Of a DNA stretch of 64,000 nucleotides, positions 18,184-27,896 are shown piece after piece. The stretch is from Gluconacetobacter liquefaciens. GTDB lineage: Bacteria; Pseudomonadota; Alphaproteobacteria; Acetobacterales; Acetobacteraceae. The first letter of the stretch is position 1. Each line of letters starts with the position of its first letter. The position numbers and the translations under genes were made by a program. The stretch covers positions 310,001 to 374,000 of the forward strand of contig NZ_QQAW01000002.1 in assembly GCF_003350405.1 (NCBI RefSeq). Reading direction: 5' to 3'. The notes beneath the pieces are model-generated. The model saw nothing but the letters and a program-made list of their open reading frames with translations. It was not told the origin of the DNA and ran no database searches.

Positions 18184-18560
18184 AGGGTTGGCTCCCTGTC
18201 TGGGTACTGGCCGCGATTCTTGGCCTCGGGGGCGGCGTGGCATGGTGGTGTGGGTCGGGCATCAGCCACGCGGTGCCGATCCCGGTCGTGTTCATGCATC
18301 GCGACCACGCGGCCTATAATTGCGTGCAGTGCCATCATGACGTGCTGGAGCCCGCGCTGGCTTCCGCCCCCGACCGGACATGCATCGGCTGTCACCGGAC
18401 GCGACCGGATCAGGCGGCCCTGGCATTGTCGACATTTCATGATTTCTGCGAGGGTTGCCATCTGGCACGTCGTCGCGAGCATGGCACGGCCGGCCCTGTT
18501 CGGTCGTGCCGCGGTTGCCACCTGCCGCCGCAGGGCAAGAAGGGGCAGGATATCTTCTGA
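18180..18560 (+). CDS. Small tetraheme cytochrome c (class III-like)
   Basis: A 126-residue protein with an N-terminal membrane anchor or signal (about 4-26) and four heme-binding sites: CVQCH, CIGCH, CEGCH and CRGCH. Extra histidines (FMHRDHAAYNC, CHHD, STFHDF) can serve as axial ligands, the bis-His pattern of cytochrome c3/c7 proteins. Its ATG overlaps the stop of the heme-b membrane protein (ATGA), indicating a two-gene electron-transfer unit. Such a pair is uncommon in aerobic acetic-type bacteria. Confidence 0.82.
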   Translation: MKGWLPVWVLAAILGLGGGVAWWCGSGISHAVPIPVVFMHRDHAAYNCVQCHHDVLEPALASAPDRTCIGCHRTRPDQAALALSTFHDFCEGCHLARRREHGTAGPVRSCRGCHLPPQGKKGQDIF

Positions 18561-19160
18561 ATCGCCGGATTTCCGCGGGCCGCTAAACGGCCGGGTGGTT
18601 TGCTTCCCCTCCCGTCGCATCGGCAGGACGTGCACAACGCGTTCCGACCCGTCCTGTCGGAGCCGAGGCCGTTGGAGGCAATAGAATCGGCGGCAGTCGC
18701 ATGAGGCAGCCCCCCCCCGGGTGGGGGATTATTGTTTCTTTGACGGAATTATATGTGTGATGTTGGCCGCAGTGGGCTTCGACGTCGGAGTATATCGTGC
18801 GACGACCGGAGCATCGGCGGCAGGGCGGGGCAGGATGCAGCACCTGCTTCATCAGGCTGGTTTGTCTGAGTTAAAACGGCAATAAAAACAATTAAATAAA
18901 CAGATGTTCGCGATTGCCGCGGCAATGGGGGGCCAGGAAGCATGACGTGGAAACGGCAATAGATCCTGCGGGGCGACAGGGGGCCGGGCATGGAGACATT
19001 TGTTGCAACTTTGTCACGCGCAATGGATTTTTCATTCGTTTTGAAAAATGAGTTTGAATAATTAATGAAATTTCTGCTGCTCTCTATACAAAACCAGACC
19101 AATCGGTCAGGTTCCCGGAAAAATGACCTCGGGGGGTCATCTTTCATCAATGGAGATTGT
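18561..19160. other. Intergenic region upstream of the second TonB receptor
   Basis: About 600 bases with no credible gene. A C9 tract (18710-18718) faces a G5 run (18723-18727) and is followed by T-rich sequence, giving a weak possible terminator for the tetraheme operon. The last 250 bases are AT-rich (around 18870-18905 and 19040-19090) and probably carry the receptor promoter, but no boxes are assigned. Confidence 0.5.
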
Positions 19161-21686
19161 ATGACAAACTATATCAGGTCGACGATGCTCGCTCTGGTGT
19201 CTTCGACTATGCTTTCGTCGATCGGGGGAGCGGCGTTCGCGCAGGACGTTGCGCCGTCGTCATCCCAGCCGGTTGTCAAGGCGCCCATGACCAAAGAGGC
19301 GCGCCCGGCCGATAAGGTGGTCGACGCCCGTCCGACGATGCTGGGGGCGACCGGGCCGACCGATCAGGAACGTATCGAGGTACGCGGCGTGCGTACGCTG
19401 GGTGACGGTGTTACCGGCCGCGCCTTCGGCGGCGGACTGATGGGTAAGGAAGATGCGCCGAAATCCATCTCGGCCGTGACCCGCGACTGGATTTCCAAGC
19501 AGAATCCGGCGGAGAACCCGATGCAGCTGATCGCGCTGCTGCCCGGCGTCAATACCTCCGACACCGATCCGATGGGGATGACGGGCGGAAACATGTCGGT
19601 ACGCGGCCTGACCGAAAGCCAGATGGGCTTCACGCTCGAAGGTTTCCCGATCAATGACATCGGTAACTTCGCCGTTTACCCGCAGGAAATCGTCGACTCG
19701 GAAAATCTGAAGACGATTCGCCTGGCCCAGGGTTCGGCGGATCTCGACAGTCCTCATCTGAGTGCCACGGGCGGCACGGTCGATATGTACATGATCGACC
19801 CGAAGGCGAAGATGGGTGGCCATGTCAATATGAGCTACGGCTCGTACAATGGTACGCGTGGCTTCCTGCGTTTCGATACCGGTTATCTGGGTAATACCAA
19901 CCTGCGGGCCTATTTCTCCTACTCGCAGGCGCGTCAGGACCATTGGCGCGGCCCCGGTGTCGAGGACAAGAAGCACGGCGAAATGAAGCTCGTCTCCGAC
20001 TGGGGTGACGGCAACCGCTGGTCGTGGGCCGTGGTCGGCAACGGCATGGAGAACAATGCCTACCGTACTGTCTCGCTTTCCGGCTGGAACCAGTATCTGC
20101 AGTATGGCGACAAGGGTTCGAACCCGCTGAACCCGCCGGCGAACTACAGTGCCATTCCCTATACGGTCTCGTCGAACGGGACGAAGACCTACAACAGCAA
20201 CTACTACAAGCTGCACCCCAATCCGTTTACGAACATCTATTCCTCGATGCCTTCGACGTTCAACCTGGGCCACGGCGTGGTCCTGACCGATACGCCGTAT
20301 TTCTGGTACGGGTATGGCGGCGGCGGTGGCGGCCTGTCGAATTATTGCCTCGATGGTAGTTCCTGTAGCGCCAACAAGATGTCGGTGGTCGGCCAGACGG
20401 TGACCGGGTCGGTCGATGGCGTGACGTCGGGAACCTATCCCTTCTACTACACCAGCCTGACCCAGACCTATCGTCCGGGCAACACAGCCAAGGTCACCCT
20501 GACGACCGGCGTCAACCGGCTGATGATCGGTTACTGGTTCGAATATTCCAAGCAGACCCAGACGTCGCCCTACAGCCGGGTTGGCGAGGATGGCGCGCCG
20601 TTGAATTCGGCGGACGATACCGGCAACCTGGTCATCACCAGCGGTCCGTATCGCGGCGAGACCCTCCAGTATCGTGATTCGTTCACGCAGACCCGGGTTC
20701 ATACGCCATTTATCGGTGATCAGCTCTCGCTTCTGAATAACCGACTGACGATCGACGCGGGGCTAAAATATGCCATCGTCGATCGCAGTGGCAGCAACTA
20801 TCTGCCGATGCCATCGCAGAAATATGTTACCACCAATTACCGGGTGGCGCTGCCGACCGGTGCGATCCGCTACAAGATCGACGAGCACAACCAGGTCTTC
20901 GCCTCAGTTTCGACCAATTTCCGTATGCCGCAGAACTATTCGCTTTATGATTCCGGCACATACAACACGAAGACGCACAGCTACAGCACGGTGCCTAACC
21001 CTAAGCAGGCGCCGGAAATTTCGATTTCCGAGGAAGCTGGTTGGCGCTATCAGGATAACCTGATCTCGGCGGCGGTGACCTATTTCCATTATGCCTTCAC
21101 CGGTCGTCTCTATACCCAGTTGCTGCCGGACCAGGTGACCACGACCAACATCAATGCCGGTAGTTCGCATTCCGACGGTGTCGACGTTGAGGTGGGAACG
21201 GCACCGCTGCGCTATCATCTGCGCCCGTATGCTTCGTTCGAGTATCTGCATGCCGTGACCGATAGCAACATGCCTGCCGGTGGCGACTATCTGCGGACCA
21301 AGGGCAAGATCGCGCCGCAGGCACCGCAATACCAGGTTGGTTTCGGCCTCGATTATGATGATGGCAATGCGTTCGCCGGGTTCAACCTGAAATATGTGGC
21401 GCGGCAGTATTCGACGTTCATGAATGACCAGAGCATCCCTGGTTATGTTCGCATGAACATCCATGTCGGCTATCGTCTGCCGAAGCTCGGTTTCTTCCAG
21501 AACCCGATGATCCGCCTGAACCTGCAGAACATCTCCGACAACCGCTATCTCGGTTATGTCACTTCGCCGCAGGGCAATGCGGTGGCGACCGTTGGCGTGA
21601 ATGGCACGAAGATTGCGGCCAGCTCTCCGAGCTACTCGATCGCGTCGCCTTTCGCGGCGATGGCCACGATCGGTAGCGATTTCTGA
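19161..21686 (+). CDS. TonB-dependent outer-membrane receptor
   Basis: Receptor of 841 residues starting MTNYIRSTM, with GGAG 7 bases upstream. A signal peptide ends near AFA-QD. A plug domain contains EDAPKSISAVTRDWI, LPGVNTSDTDPMG, MSVRGLTESQMGFTLEG and SATGGTVDMYM. The large barrel is rich in Tyr/Gly and ends in aromatic Phe (TIGSDF). Members take up siderophores or other chelates, but the substrate is not identifiable. It is a single-gene transcript judging from the long leader and the perfect terminator downstream. Confidence 0.85.
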   Translation: MTNYIRSTMLALVSSTMLSSIGGAAFAQDVAPSSSQPVVKAPMTKEARPADKVVDARPTMLGATGPTDQERIEVRGVRTLGDGVTGRAFGGGLMGKEDAPKSISAVTRDWISKQNPAENPMQLIALLPGVNTSDTDPMGMTGGNMSVRGLTESQMGFTLEGFPINDIGNFAVYPQEIVDSENLKTIRLAQGSADLDSPHLSATGGTVDMYMIDPKAKMGGHVNMSYGSYNGTRGFLRFDTGYLGNTNLRAYFSYSQARQDHWRGPGVEDKKHGEMKLVSDWGDGNRWSWAVVGNGMENNAYRTVSLSGWNQYLQYGDKGSNPLNPPANYSAIPYTVSSNGTKTYNSNYYKLHPNPFTNIYSSMPSTFNLGHGVVLTDTPYFWYGYGGGGGGLSNYCLDGSSCSANKMSVVGQTVTGSVDGVTSGTYPFYYTSLTQTYRPGNTAKVTLTTGVNRLMIGYWFEYSKQTQTSPYSRVGEDGAPLNSADDTGNLVITSGPYRGETLQYRDSFTQTRVHTPFIGDQLSLLNNRLTIDAGLKYAIVDRSGSNYLPMPSQKYVTTNYRVALPTGAIRYKIDEHNQVFASVSTNFRMPQNYSLYDSGTYNTKTHSYSTVPNPKQAPEISISEEAGWRYQDNLISAAVTYFHYAFTGRLYTQLLPDQVTTTNINAGSSHSDGVDVEVGTAPLRYHLRPYASFEYLHAVTDSNMPAGGDYLRTKGKIAPQAPQYQVGFGLDYDDGNAFAGFNLKYVARQYSTFMNDQSIPGYVRMNIHVGYRLPKLGFFQNPMIRLNLQNISDNRYLGYVTSPQGNAVATVGVNGTKIAASSPSYSIASPFAAMATIGSDF

Positions 21687-21737
21687 TCTCTATAGCCTTT
21701 TCGGGATCGTGCCTGCGGGCATGATCCCATCAAGCGG

Positions 21738-21778
21738 AATACGGCGCAGTGGCTTATGGCCACTGCGCCGTATTTTTT
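21738..21778 (+). terminator. Strong intrinsic terminator of the TonB receptor
   Basis: Perfect 16-bp stem (21738-21753 with 21759-21774) and a 5-base loop, running into a T7 tract. It is the clearest rho-independent terminator in the window. A G-run of about ten bases follows. Confidence 0.93.
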
Positions 21779-21862
21779 TGGGGGGGGGGAAATGTCCGTT
21801 GCCTGATGCGACTGGCGACGCGACCGGAGCCGGTGCGGTGATCATACGCGTGACGGTTCAGT

Positions 21863-23299
21863 TCAGGCTGGTGGCCGGCGACGGGGTGTCGCGAGGACCT
21901 GAAGGTCAGCGACGATGTGGCGGATCGGGTCCGACCAGTCTAGAGGTGCGGCCTGCTGATAGATGCGCAGGCTGTCATACCATGGGGAATCGGTGCGGCC
22001 GGAAAGCCAGCGCCAGCATTGGTCGTAGCGGGACAGCATCCAGACCGGCTTCCCAAGTCCGGCCGCGACATGCGCGGTTGACGTGTCAACGGCGATTACC
22101 AGGTCGAGCGCATTGACCAGCGCGGCAGTGTCGCTGAAATCGTGCAACAAGGGGGTATGATCGACCAGATGCATACCGGTAGGCGGGGTTCGGGCCTGCC
22201 ATGATTTTTCGCCGATTTGCAGGCTGTAGAAGAGAATATTCGCATCTGTCCGGGCTAGAGGCGCGAAGGTTGCAAGGTCGGTCGAACGTCGCCGGTCGGC
22301 CAGTTCGGCCGCCTGGATCTCGGGATGCGGAGCGCCTGCCCATACCAGACCGACGCGGAGGGGATCGGGACATGCGCCGTTTGCCGCGTCGTCCTGATGA
22401 AACATCTGGTGCCAAAAGGATGTCTTTTGCGCATCTGCGTGAAGAAAGCCGCCGGCGCCGGGAATGGTCGTCAGGGTCGTGCCCAGTGCGAAGGGCAGGC
22501 TGAGCACAGGGCATTGGAGGTCGTGCGGCGGCACCACATCGTCTTCGGAAAAAAACTGCTGTTCGGGAAAAGATTGCCGCAGCAGGGTCAGTAATTCCTT
22601 CCGTGCCCGGACGATGACATGGCCGCCCCGCTGAGCGGCCAAGGGAATGAAGCGGGAGAACTGGATCATGTCGCCAAAGCCGCCCTCGGTATGGATCATG
22701 AGGGTACGGCCAGGGAAATCCTCGCCCTTCCATTGTGGCACGGTCATGCCGTAGCTGCGCGAACTGTGCGTTGTCCAACGCCACTCATATTCTCGAAAAC
22801 CGGCGAGATAATCGCCCTGCGCCAGTAGTGAGATGGCATAGTTGGTGCGTGTATGCACGTTGTCGGGTGTAAGCTGTATGGCGACCTGATGAAGTTTCTG
22901 GGCCAGTTCATGTGCGCCGCGATGGTCGAGAAGCAAGCCGAGATTGCTCAGGGCCAGGGCGTGCGCCGGATTGCGTTGCAGGCAGTTTCTGTATGCCGCG
23001 ATCGCGTCATCGTAGCGTGCCTGGTGCAGCAATGTGTTGCCCAGGTTGGACCATGCATCGGGTTGGGTCGGGTCGAGCGCAATCGACCGGGTGAGGACTA
23101 TGTATGCATCGTCAAAACGGCTGCTTGCGTTTAACAGTCCACCGTAATTGCTCAGAGTTCTGGGATCGTTCGGGGTGGATGCCAGCCGGATCTGATAGGC
23201 TGCTGCGGCCTCGTGCAGGCGTCCGGCAAGCTGCAATGCCTCGGCACTGTCTTCGGGATGAAGCGCCTGTTCCGCAGAAGACCCGACCGTCTGGGACAT
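21863..23299 (-). CDS. TPR-glycosyltransferase, probable flagellin glycosylation (FlmG-like)
   Basis: A 478-residue cytoplasmic protein. Residues about 20-170 hold TPR units (AWSNLGNTLLHQARYDDAIAAY, ALSNLGLLLDHRG). The C-terminal half is a GT-B type domain with HTEGGFGDMIQFSRF, RVGLVWAGAPHP and DLVIAVDTSTAHVAAGLG. This architecture is that of FlmG/FlbA, which in Caulobacter attaches pseudaminic acid to flagellin. The start is MSQTVG, with AAGGGG 8 bases upstream; a GTG 9 bases earlier overlaps that site. It sits next to flgL. A relative is encoded at 45914-47509. Confidence 0.8.
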   Translation of the reverse strand: MSQTVGSSAEQALHPEDSAEALQLAGRLHEAAAAYQIRLASTPNDPRTLSNYGGLLNASSRFDDAYIVLTRSIALDPTQPDAWSNLGNTLLHQARYDDAIAAYRNCLQRNPAHALALSNLGLLLDHRGAHELAQKLHQVAIQLTPDNVHTRTNYAISLLAQGDYLAGFREYEWRWTTHSSRSYGMTVPQWKGEDFPGRTLMIHTEGGFGDMIQFSRFIPLAAQRGGHVIVRARKELLTLLRQSFPEQQFFSEDDVVPPHDLQCPVLSLPFALGTTLTTIPGAGGFLHADAQKTSFWHQMFHQDDAANGACPDPLRVGLVWAGAPHPEIQAAELADRRRSTDLATFAPLARTDANILFYSLQIGEKSWQARTPPTGMHLVDHTPLLHDFSDTAALVNALDLVIAVDTSTAHVAAGLGKPVWMLSRYDQCWRWLSGRTDSPWYDSLRIYQQAAPLDWSDPIRHIVADLQVLATPRRRPPA

Positions 23300-23482
23300 G
23301 ACGTGCACCCCTTAATGCTCTTGGGAGAAGAAAAATGGCGACGGAGGTGCGCGATTTTTCGGGAAATCGGCCTGACGCCTGCATGTTCTGACGGAAGACG
23401 GAAGGATGCGCTTCAGAACGAATGAAAACAGCTGATGGCCGAACAGCGCCGACAAAGCCGGCATCGAAGAAAGAAGGTTGGG

Positions 23483-23540
23483 CCTGATATCGGCACGCTA
23501 TCGTCTGGAGAGGAAACGTGCGGATATCAGGGTGCGTTTT
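23483..23540. terminator. Long inverted repeat downstream of flgL
   Basis: Two 15-base arms (23483-23497 and 23517-23531) pair with one mismatch around a 19-base loop. A T5 run follows on the plus side, but no T-run follows on the minus side where flgK-flgL transcripts arrive. It may end or stabilise the flgL transcript, or block opposing transcription. Confidence 0.55.
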
Positions 23541-23584
23541 TCTGGTCTCTAGATAGTGCGCGGAAAGGCTAAAACCTGCGAAGA

Positions 23585-24682
23585 TTAGATATAATCCGCC
23601 AGCGTCATGCCCTTCATGTCGGCAACAAGCTTGTAGGATACTTCAAGCTGCAATTTGACGGATGCGACCTGGGTGGCAACGGTCGCGGCATCGACGCCCA
23701 TGGAATCGTCAAGCTGATCTTCCAGCGTCGACTGGACATTGGTCAGCAGGCTCGATTGTGCCGTCAGGTTATTCTGGGTGGTGCCGACCGACGATTCCAG
23801 TTCGGTGAGTTGGCTGATGGTGGTTTGCAGTGACGAATAAAGCTGCTTCGCCATGTCTGAAAAGCCGTTTGTCGATGATGACATGCCACCCATGGCCGAG
23901 GTGATCATCATGTCGCGCATCAGGTCGCGGATCGGCGATCCCGTCGACGTCGAGGACGCTGCGGAGGTCGTCGAGCTTTGTGTTGCGACGATACCGACAT
24001 TTGTCGTTGAATCGTTGTTCGTCACCGTTACACGCTGCTGGTCCTTGGCCGAATTGGCTGAAACTGAAATGGACGACGCAAAGACAGAGAGCGGATCACT
24101 GGAAGACGCATCGTTCGTTCCGGCAGCCGTCGTGGCCTGTTGCAGCGCCGATGTTGCTCCATCGGTGGCAAGCGAGTTCATGATCCCCGAGATCGTCGTT
24201 GCGAGCTTGCTGTTCGCGAGTGACCCTGAGCCGGTGATCGTCGGCGTATTGCTATCGGTTCCGGAAAAGACATAAGTCGATCCGCTGGTCGTATTGAGGA
24301 CGCTCTTGAGGGCGGCCAGGGAGCTTGTGGCCTGTTCGGCAACGGCCGATACGGCGCTGGTCTCGGCTGTGCCGGAAACACTGAGCAGGCTAGTCGCCAT
24401 GGCCTGGGCCTGTGAGACCAGTTGGGCCAGAGCGCTAGCCGTGACCGTCAGATCGGTCTGTGCATTCGTGATATTGGATTGCCAAGCCTTGATCTGGGTG
24501 ATTTTCGGCGTAAGGCTGATCGCTGTTGATCGTGTGGAACCGATCCCGGCGAAGGTCGGGGCAATGGTGCCGTTGCTGGACTGCCAGGTCAGGGTTTCCT
24601 GCTGGAGGGACATGGCCTTGATGCCGGCGGAAAGAATCAGTGATGTCGCGCCGCCGCCATATTGATTGATTGCCGAGCTCAT
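23585..24682 (-). CDS. flgL: Flagellar hook-associated protein FlgL (HAP3)
   Basis: A 365-residue hook-filament junction protein. The C-terminal helix (VKLQLEVSYKLVADMKGMTLADYI) and an N-terminal flagellin-like helix (SLQQETLTWQ... ITNAQTDLTVTASALAQLVSQAQAMA) are the family signatures. The centre is Ser/Thr rich. It follows flgK by 23 bases on the same strand, the usual flgK-flgL order. It is exported by the flagellar secretion apparatus and has no signal peptide. Confidence 0.88.
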   Translation of the reverse strand: MSSAINQYGGGATSLILSAGIKAMSLQQETLTWQSSNGTIAPTFAGIGSTRSTAISLTPKITQIKAWQSNITNAQTDLTVTASALAQLVSQAQAMATSLLSVSGTAETSAVSAVAEQATSSLAALKSVLNTTSGSTYVFSGTDSNTPTITGSGSLANSKLATTISGIMNSLATDGATSALQQATTAAGTNDASSSDPLSVFASSISVSANSAKDQQRVTVTNNDSTTNVGIVATQSSTTSAASSTSTGSPIRDLMRDMMITSAMGGMSSSTNGFSDMAKQLYSSLQTTISQLTELESSVGTTQNNLTAQSSLLTNVQSTLEDQLDDSMGVDAATVATQVASVKLQLEVSYKLVADMKGMTLADYI

Positions 24683-24705
24683 CAGTTTTCTATCCCGATC
24701 TTGAA

Positions 24706-26358
24706 TTAGTTGATGGCGTTCAGAAACGCGGTGAACATCGTCTGGACCGCGGATACGATCTTGGCATTGGCGGTGTAGGCGTTCTGCAAGGCCACGACCT
24801 TGGCTAGTTCGTCATTGACGTTGACGCCCGATACATCGGCGACTTTTGCCTGCAGGACGGTCTGGACCGATGTGCTGGCTGTCAGGTTGCTGCTGCTCGC
24901 CGCGATGGTCGCGCCCTGGTCTGAAGTGAGCGCCGTTGCCAACTGAAGCAGCCCCTGGGAGCCGGTGTAACCGGTCGAGATATTTCCGTTCACACCCAGA
25001 TTATTTGTCGGAGCCTCGAGATCCGGGCCGCCCGAACTGGTCTGGTCGCTGACATTGGCGGAACTGGTGCCGAATGCCTGGCTGAGAACCTGCTGAATGA
25101 TGGTCGAATCGCCGGTCGTGGTCGTGCCGGTGGTCGTATTGGTGGCCGCCGCCGTGGTCGTGTTGCCTGAACTGTCGGTCGTGGTCGTCGTTGTCGTCAG
25201 CAGAGACGGCGTAGTGGCATACATGGTGCTGACGCTGATCGCGGAGGATAGGCCGACGATGCCGGCTGGCGTCGTTTGCGTCGTATTGGACGATTGAGCC
25301 ACCGTCGTGCCCGTGGCGTCGGTACCGTTCGTAAACAGCGAGAGGCCTGCGTTATTGAAGCGGTTGATCAATGTATAGGAGAACGAATCCAACTGCGCCT
25401 GCATCTTCGGGTAGGTCTCGTCGCGCAGGGTAATGTTTGCGCCGAGCGTGCCGCCGGTGAGATGCGAGGTGATGTCCTTGCCGTTCAGCATGATGCCGGG
25501 GATCGCCGAGGTGCTGCCACCCGTGTAGGACATAGCCGATGTAACGGTCACGTCGCTGGTGCTGAGCGGCCAGGTCGTGGAAGGCAGCTTCTGTGAACTG
25601 TCGCTGAGTCCGATCTGGTCGGGACGGGTCGGCAGTTTCGTGCCGTCCTCGGTCCGGACGATCATGTCGCCGTTCGATGACTCGGAAAACGTGACCGACA
25701 GCTTCGACGACAGGTCGGTCATGACCCCCAGGCGCTGGTTCTCGAGATCGGCCGTATCGGAGCCGAGTGCTTTGAGTTTCGTGATCTGTTGGGAAAGAGT
25801 GCCGATCTGCGTCAGGTCGGAATTGATGTCCGGGACCGTCGATGCGACACTGTCCTGAGCATTCTGGCGCTGGGTCGCATAGGTCGATGCCAGCGTATGG
25901 ATCGTATTGGTCAGGGACTGCGCGCCCGTAACCACCTCTGTCTGCGACACGCTCTGCAATGGTGTGGAAATCAGCGATGTCAGGTCGGCCTGCACATTGC
26001 CCAGTTGATCGGTCAGCGTATTGGTGGTGCCAGCCGCGGTGGTGTCTGTCGAACTTGCTGCGGTCGTGCCCTGGACCGCCGATAGCGCGGCGAGTGAATT
26101 GTCCATCGCGGTGTAGGAGGCGACCTGGGCATTCTGCGCATACAGGGCGGATTGCAGCGCCTGATTGATGTGCAGTTGCGTCGCACCGATGCGAACACCA
26201 TTTCCGATGCCAGCGGTGACGGCACTCGTGACGGTGGCCGTCTCGCTTACATAGCCTGCGGTACTCTGGTTGGCGACATTCTGGGATGTGACGGAATATT
26301 GATATTCAATCGCATTCAGTCCGCTGGTGGCTGTCGAGAGAGAAGATAACAGATCCAT
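24706..26358 (-). CDS. flgK: Flagellar hook-associated protein FlgK (HAP1)
   Basis: A 550-residue junction protein. The N-terminus (LLSSLSTATSGLNAIEYQYSVTSQNVANQSTAGYV) has the rod/hook helix and the N-x-x-T-x-G-Y motif. The C-terminus (VNDELAKVVALQNAYTANAKIVSAVQTMFTAFLNAI) is the matching coiled-coil helix. The start at MDLLSSL replaces a longer frame that begins 12 residues upstream. A Thr-rich low-complexity stretch lies at about residues 385-425. A possible CtrA-type site lies about 100 bases upstream. Confidence 0.92.
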   Translation of the reverse strand: MDLLSSLSTATSGLNAIEYQYSVTSQNVANQSTAGYVSETATVTSAVTAGIGNGVRIGATQLHINQALQSALYAQNAQVASYTAMDNSLAALSAVQGTTAASSTDTTAAGTTNTLTDQLGNVQADLTSLISTPLQSVSQTEVVTGAQSLTNTIHTLASTYATQRQNAQDSVASTVPDINSDLTQIGTLSQQITKLKALGSDTADLENQRLGVMTDLSSKLSVTFSESSNGDMIVRTEDGTKLPTRPDQIGLSDSSQKLPSTTWPLSTSDVTVTSAMSYTGGSTSAIPGIMLNGKDITSHLTGGTLGANITLRDETYPKMQAQLDSFSYTLINRFNNAGLSLFTNGTDATGTTVAQSSNTTQTTPAGIVGLSSAISVSTMYATTPSLLTTTTTTTDSSGNTTTAAATNTTTGTTTTGDSTIIQQVLSQAFGTSSANVSDQTSSGGPDLEAPTNNLGVNGNISTGYTGSQGLLQLATALTSDQGATIAASSSNLTASTSVQTVLQAKVADVSGVNVNDELAKVVALQNAYTANAKIVSAVQTMFTAFLNAIN

Positions 26359-26460
26359 TGTTGTAAAATTCCCTGTACCTAGCCACCTGTCCACGGAACA
26401 TTCGCGTTTGCCGCCGAAGCATGGCGGACGACGAGACTATGTTATGGATTTTGCTATCCG

Positions 26461-26475
26461 TTAATGGTTTCTAAA
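26461..26475. promoter_or_regulatory. Possible CtrA-type site upstream of flgK
   Basis: TTAA-N7-TAAA, one base from the TTAA-N7-TTAA pattern bound by CtrA in alphaproteobacteria, in the flgF-flgK gap about 100 bases before the flgK start. It is a single weak match and may be chance. Confidence 0.25.
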
Positions 26476-26533
26476 AGGTTACGCGCAGTGCCGCCCGCTA
26501 TCGCGGAACGGTCTTTCTTCAAAGCGACCTGTT

Positions 26534-27277
26534 TCAGGCCGACGGTTCGGCAGTGATCTTGTCGATCGCGTTCATGTTGCGGGTCGATTCGGTCTGTATA
26601 AGCTGGAATGTCAGATCATAATCGCGCTGGATCTCAACCATTCTGGTCGCTTCCGAGACCGCATTGACGTTGCTCGATTCCAGCATGGCCTGCCGGATCT
26701 CCGGACGGGCGACGGTATGGGTCTGGGTGGTTGGCCGAAGAAGAAAATGACCTTCGGGCATCAATGTCTGGGGATTGTCGACCGTTACCAGACCGATCGT
26801 TCCGATGACGCCGGTCTGGGTCGAGATGCTGCCATCGGTCGCGACAGAGAGCAGGTCTTCTTCGTTCTGCAGGACCAGATTCCGGCCGGCATTGTCCAGA
26901 ACGGGATTGCCCGATCCGTCGACGATCGTACCATCCATGCGGCGGTGGAACTGGCCGTTGCGCGTCAGCCTGATTCCCTGAGTGGTCCGAACGGTAAAGT
27001 AGCCTTCGCCGTTGATGGCGAAATCGGTCAGGTTGCCGGTGGACTTCAACGGACCTTGCAACTGGTCGCGATAGGTTGCCTGATCTTGCGTGTAGGATTC
27101 CTGTTTGTCTCCCGGTAGGGTGTTCGGCCCTTTCTGTTTGACGAGATATTCGGAAAACAATTGCCTGCTCGCCTTGAAGCCGTCCGTGTTGGCATTGGCG
27201 AGGTTGTTGGCCGTTACATCGAGAGCGCGCGTCAATGTATCGAGGCGGGACAGGGCAATATAGGTGGTATTGTCCAA
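26534..27277 (-). CDS. flgF: Flagellar proximal rod protein FlgF
   Basis: A 247-residue rod protein. It begins LDNTTYIALSRLDTLTRALDVTANNLANANTDGFK, the FlgF form of the N-A-N-T-x-G-[FY]-K rod signature, and ends with the usual helix (SEATRMVEIQRDYDLTFQLIQT). The central ADFAINGEGYF-like stretch is conserved. The start codon is TTG with GGAG 9 bases upstream, and no ATG fits. flgG, which normally follows, is not in this window. Confidence 0.9.
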   Translation of the reverse strand: MDNTTYIALSRLDTLTRALDVTANNLANANTDGFKASRQLFSEYLVKQKGPNTLPGDKQESYTQDQATYRDQLQGPLKSTGNLTDFAINGEGYFTVRTTQGIRLTRNGQFHRRMDGTIVDGSGNPVLDNAGRNLVLQNEEDLLSVATDGSISTQTGVIGTIGLVTVDNPQTLMPEGHFLLRPTTQTHTVARPEIRQAMLESSNVNAVSEATRMVEIQRDYDLTFQLIQTESTRNMNAIDKITAEPSA

Positions 27278-27472
27278 TGTCGCTCTCCAGAAGGAACCGG
27301 GCGGAGTGCCCTCAGGCCGGTGTCCGCCCGATCATTTGACCAGCAAGCCCGGCAGGCGGAAACGGCGACGGACCATGCGTGCCAAGAGTAACGAATTGCT
27401 CGTGCAACGGCAACAGGTGAGGCGCGCGTCTGCGGCCTGTGGCGCTGCCAAATGACGCCGTCCGGCTTGTCC

Positions 27473-27880
27473 TTATTTCATCAGATTGATCGTGCGTGTC
27501 AGCATGGACCGCGTGATCTGCATGGTGTTGAGGTTGGCCTCGTACGAACGTTGCGCCTCATGCGTGTCCAGGATTTCGACCATCGCGCTTACGTTCGGCA
27601 TCTTGACCAGGCCGTTGGCATCGGCTGCGGGATGGGACGGATCGTATTTTGTCTCGAACGGGGTCTGGTCCTGTCCGATTTCCTTGATGTCCACACCGGA
27701 AACGCCGGAGGTGCGATTCAGGGTTTCCTTGAACGTAATCGTCTTACGCCGATAAGGGTCTGCGCCGGCTGTCGTGCCGGTGGTTTCCTGGTTGGCCAGG
27801 TTTTCGGCCGCGACCTGAAGGCGCTTTGCCTGGGCACGCATGCCGGAGGCAGAGATGCCCATTGTATCGGAGAAATCCAT
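27473..27880 (-). CDS. flgC: Flagellar proximal rod protein FlgC
   Basis: A 135-residue rod protein with the N-terminal helix and motif ASGMRAQAKRLQVAAENLANQETTG, a central PYRRKTITF segment, and the C-terminal ARRSYEANLN-like motif (AQRSYEANLNTMQITRSML). It lies 16 bases after flgB on the same strand. Confidence 0.93.
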   Translation of the reverse strand: MDFSDTMGISASGMRAQAKRLQVAAENLANQETTGTTAGADPYRRKTITFKETLNRTSGVSGVDIKEIGQDQTPFETKYDPSHPAADANGLVKMPNVSAMVEILDTHEAQRSYEANLNTMQITRSMLTRTINLMK

Positions 27881-27896
27881 GACAGGCCTCGTGCGA

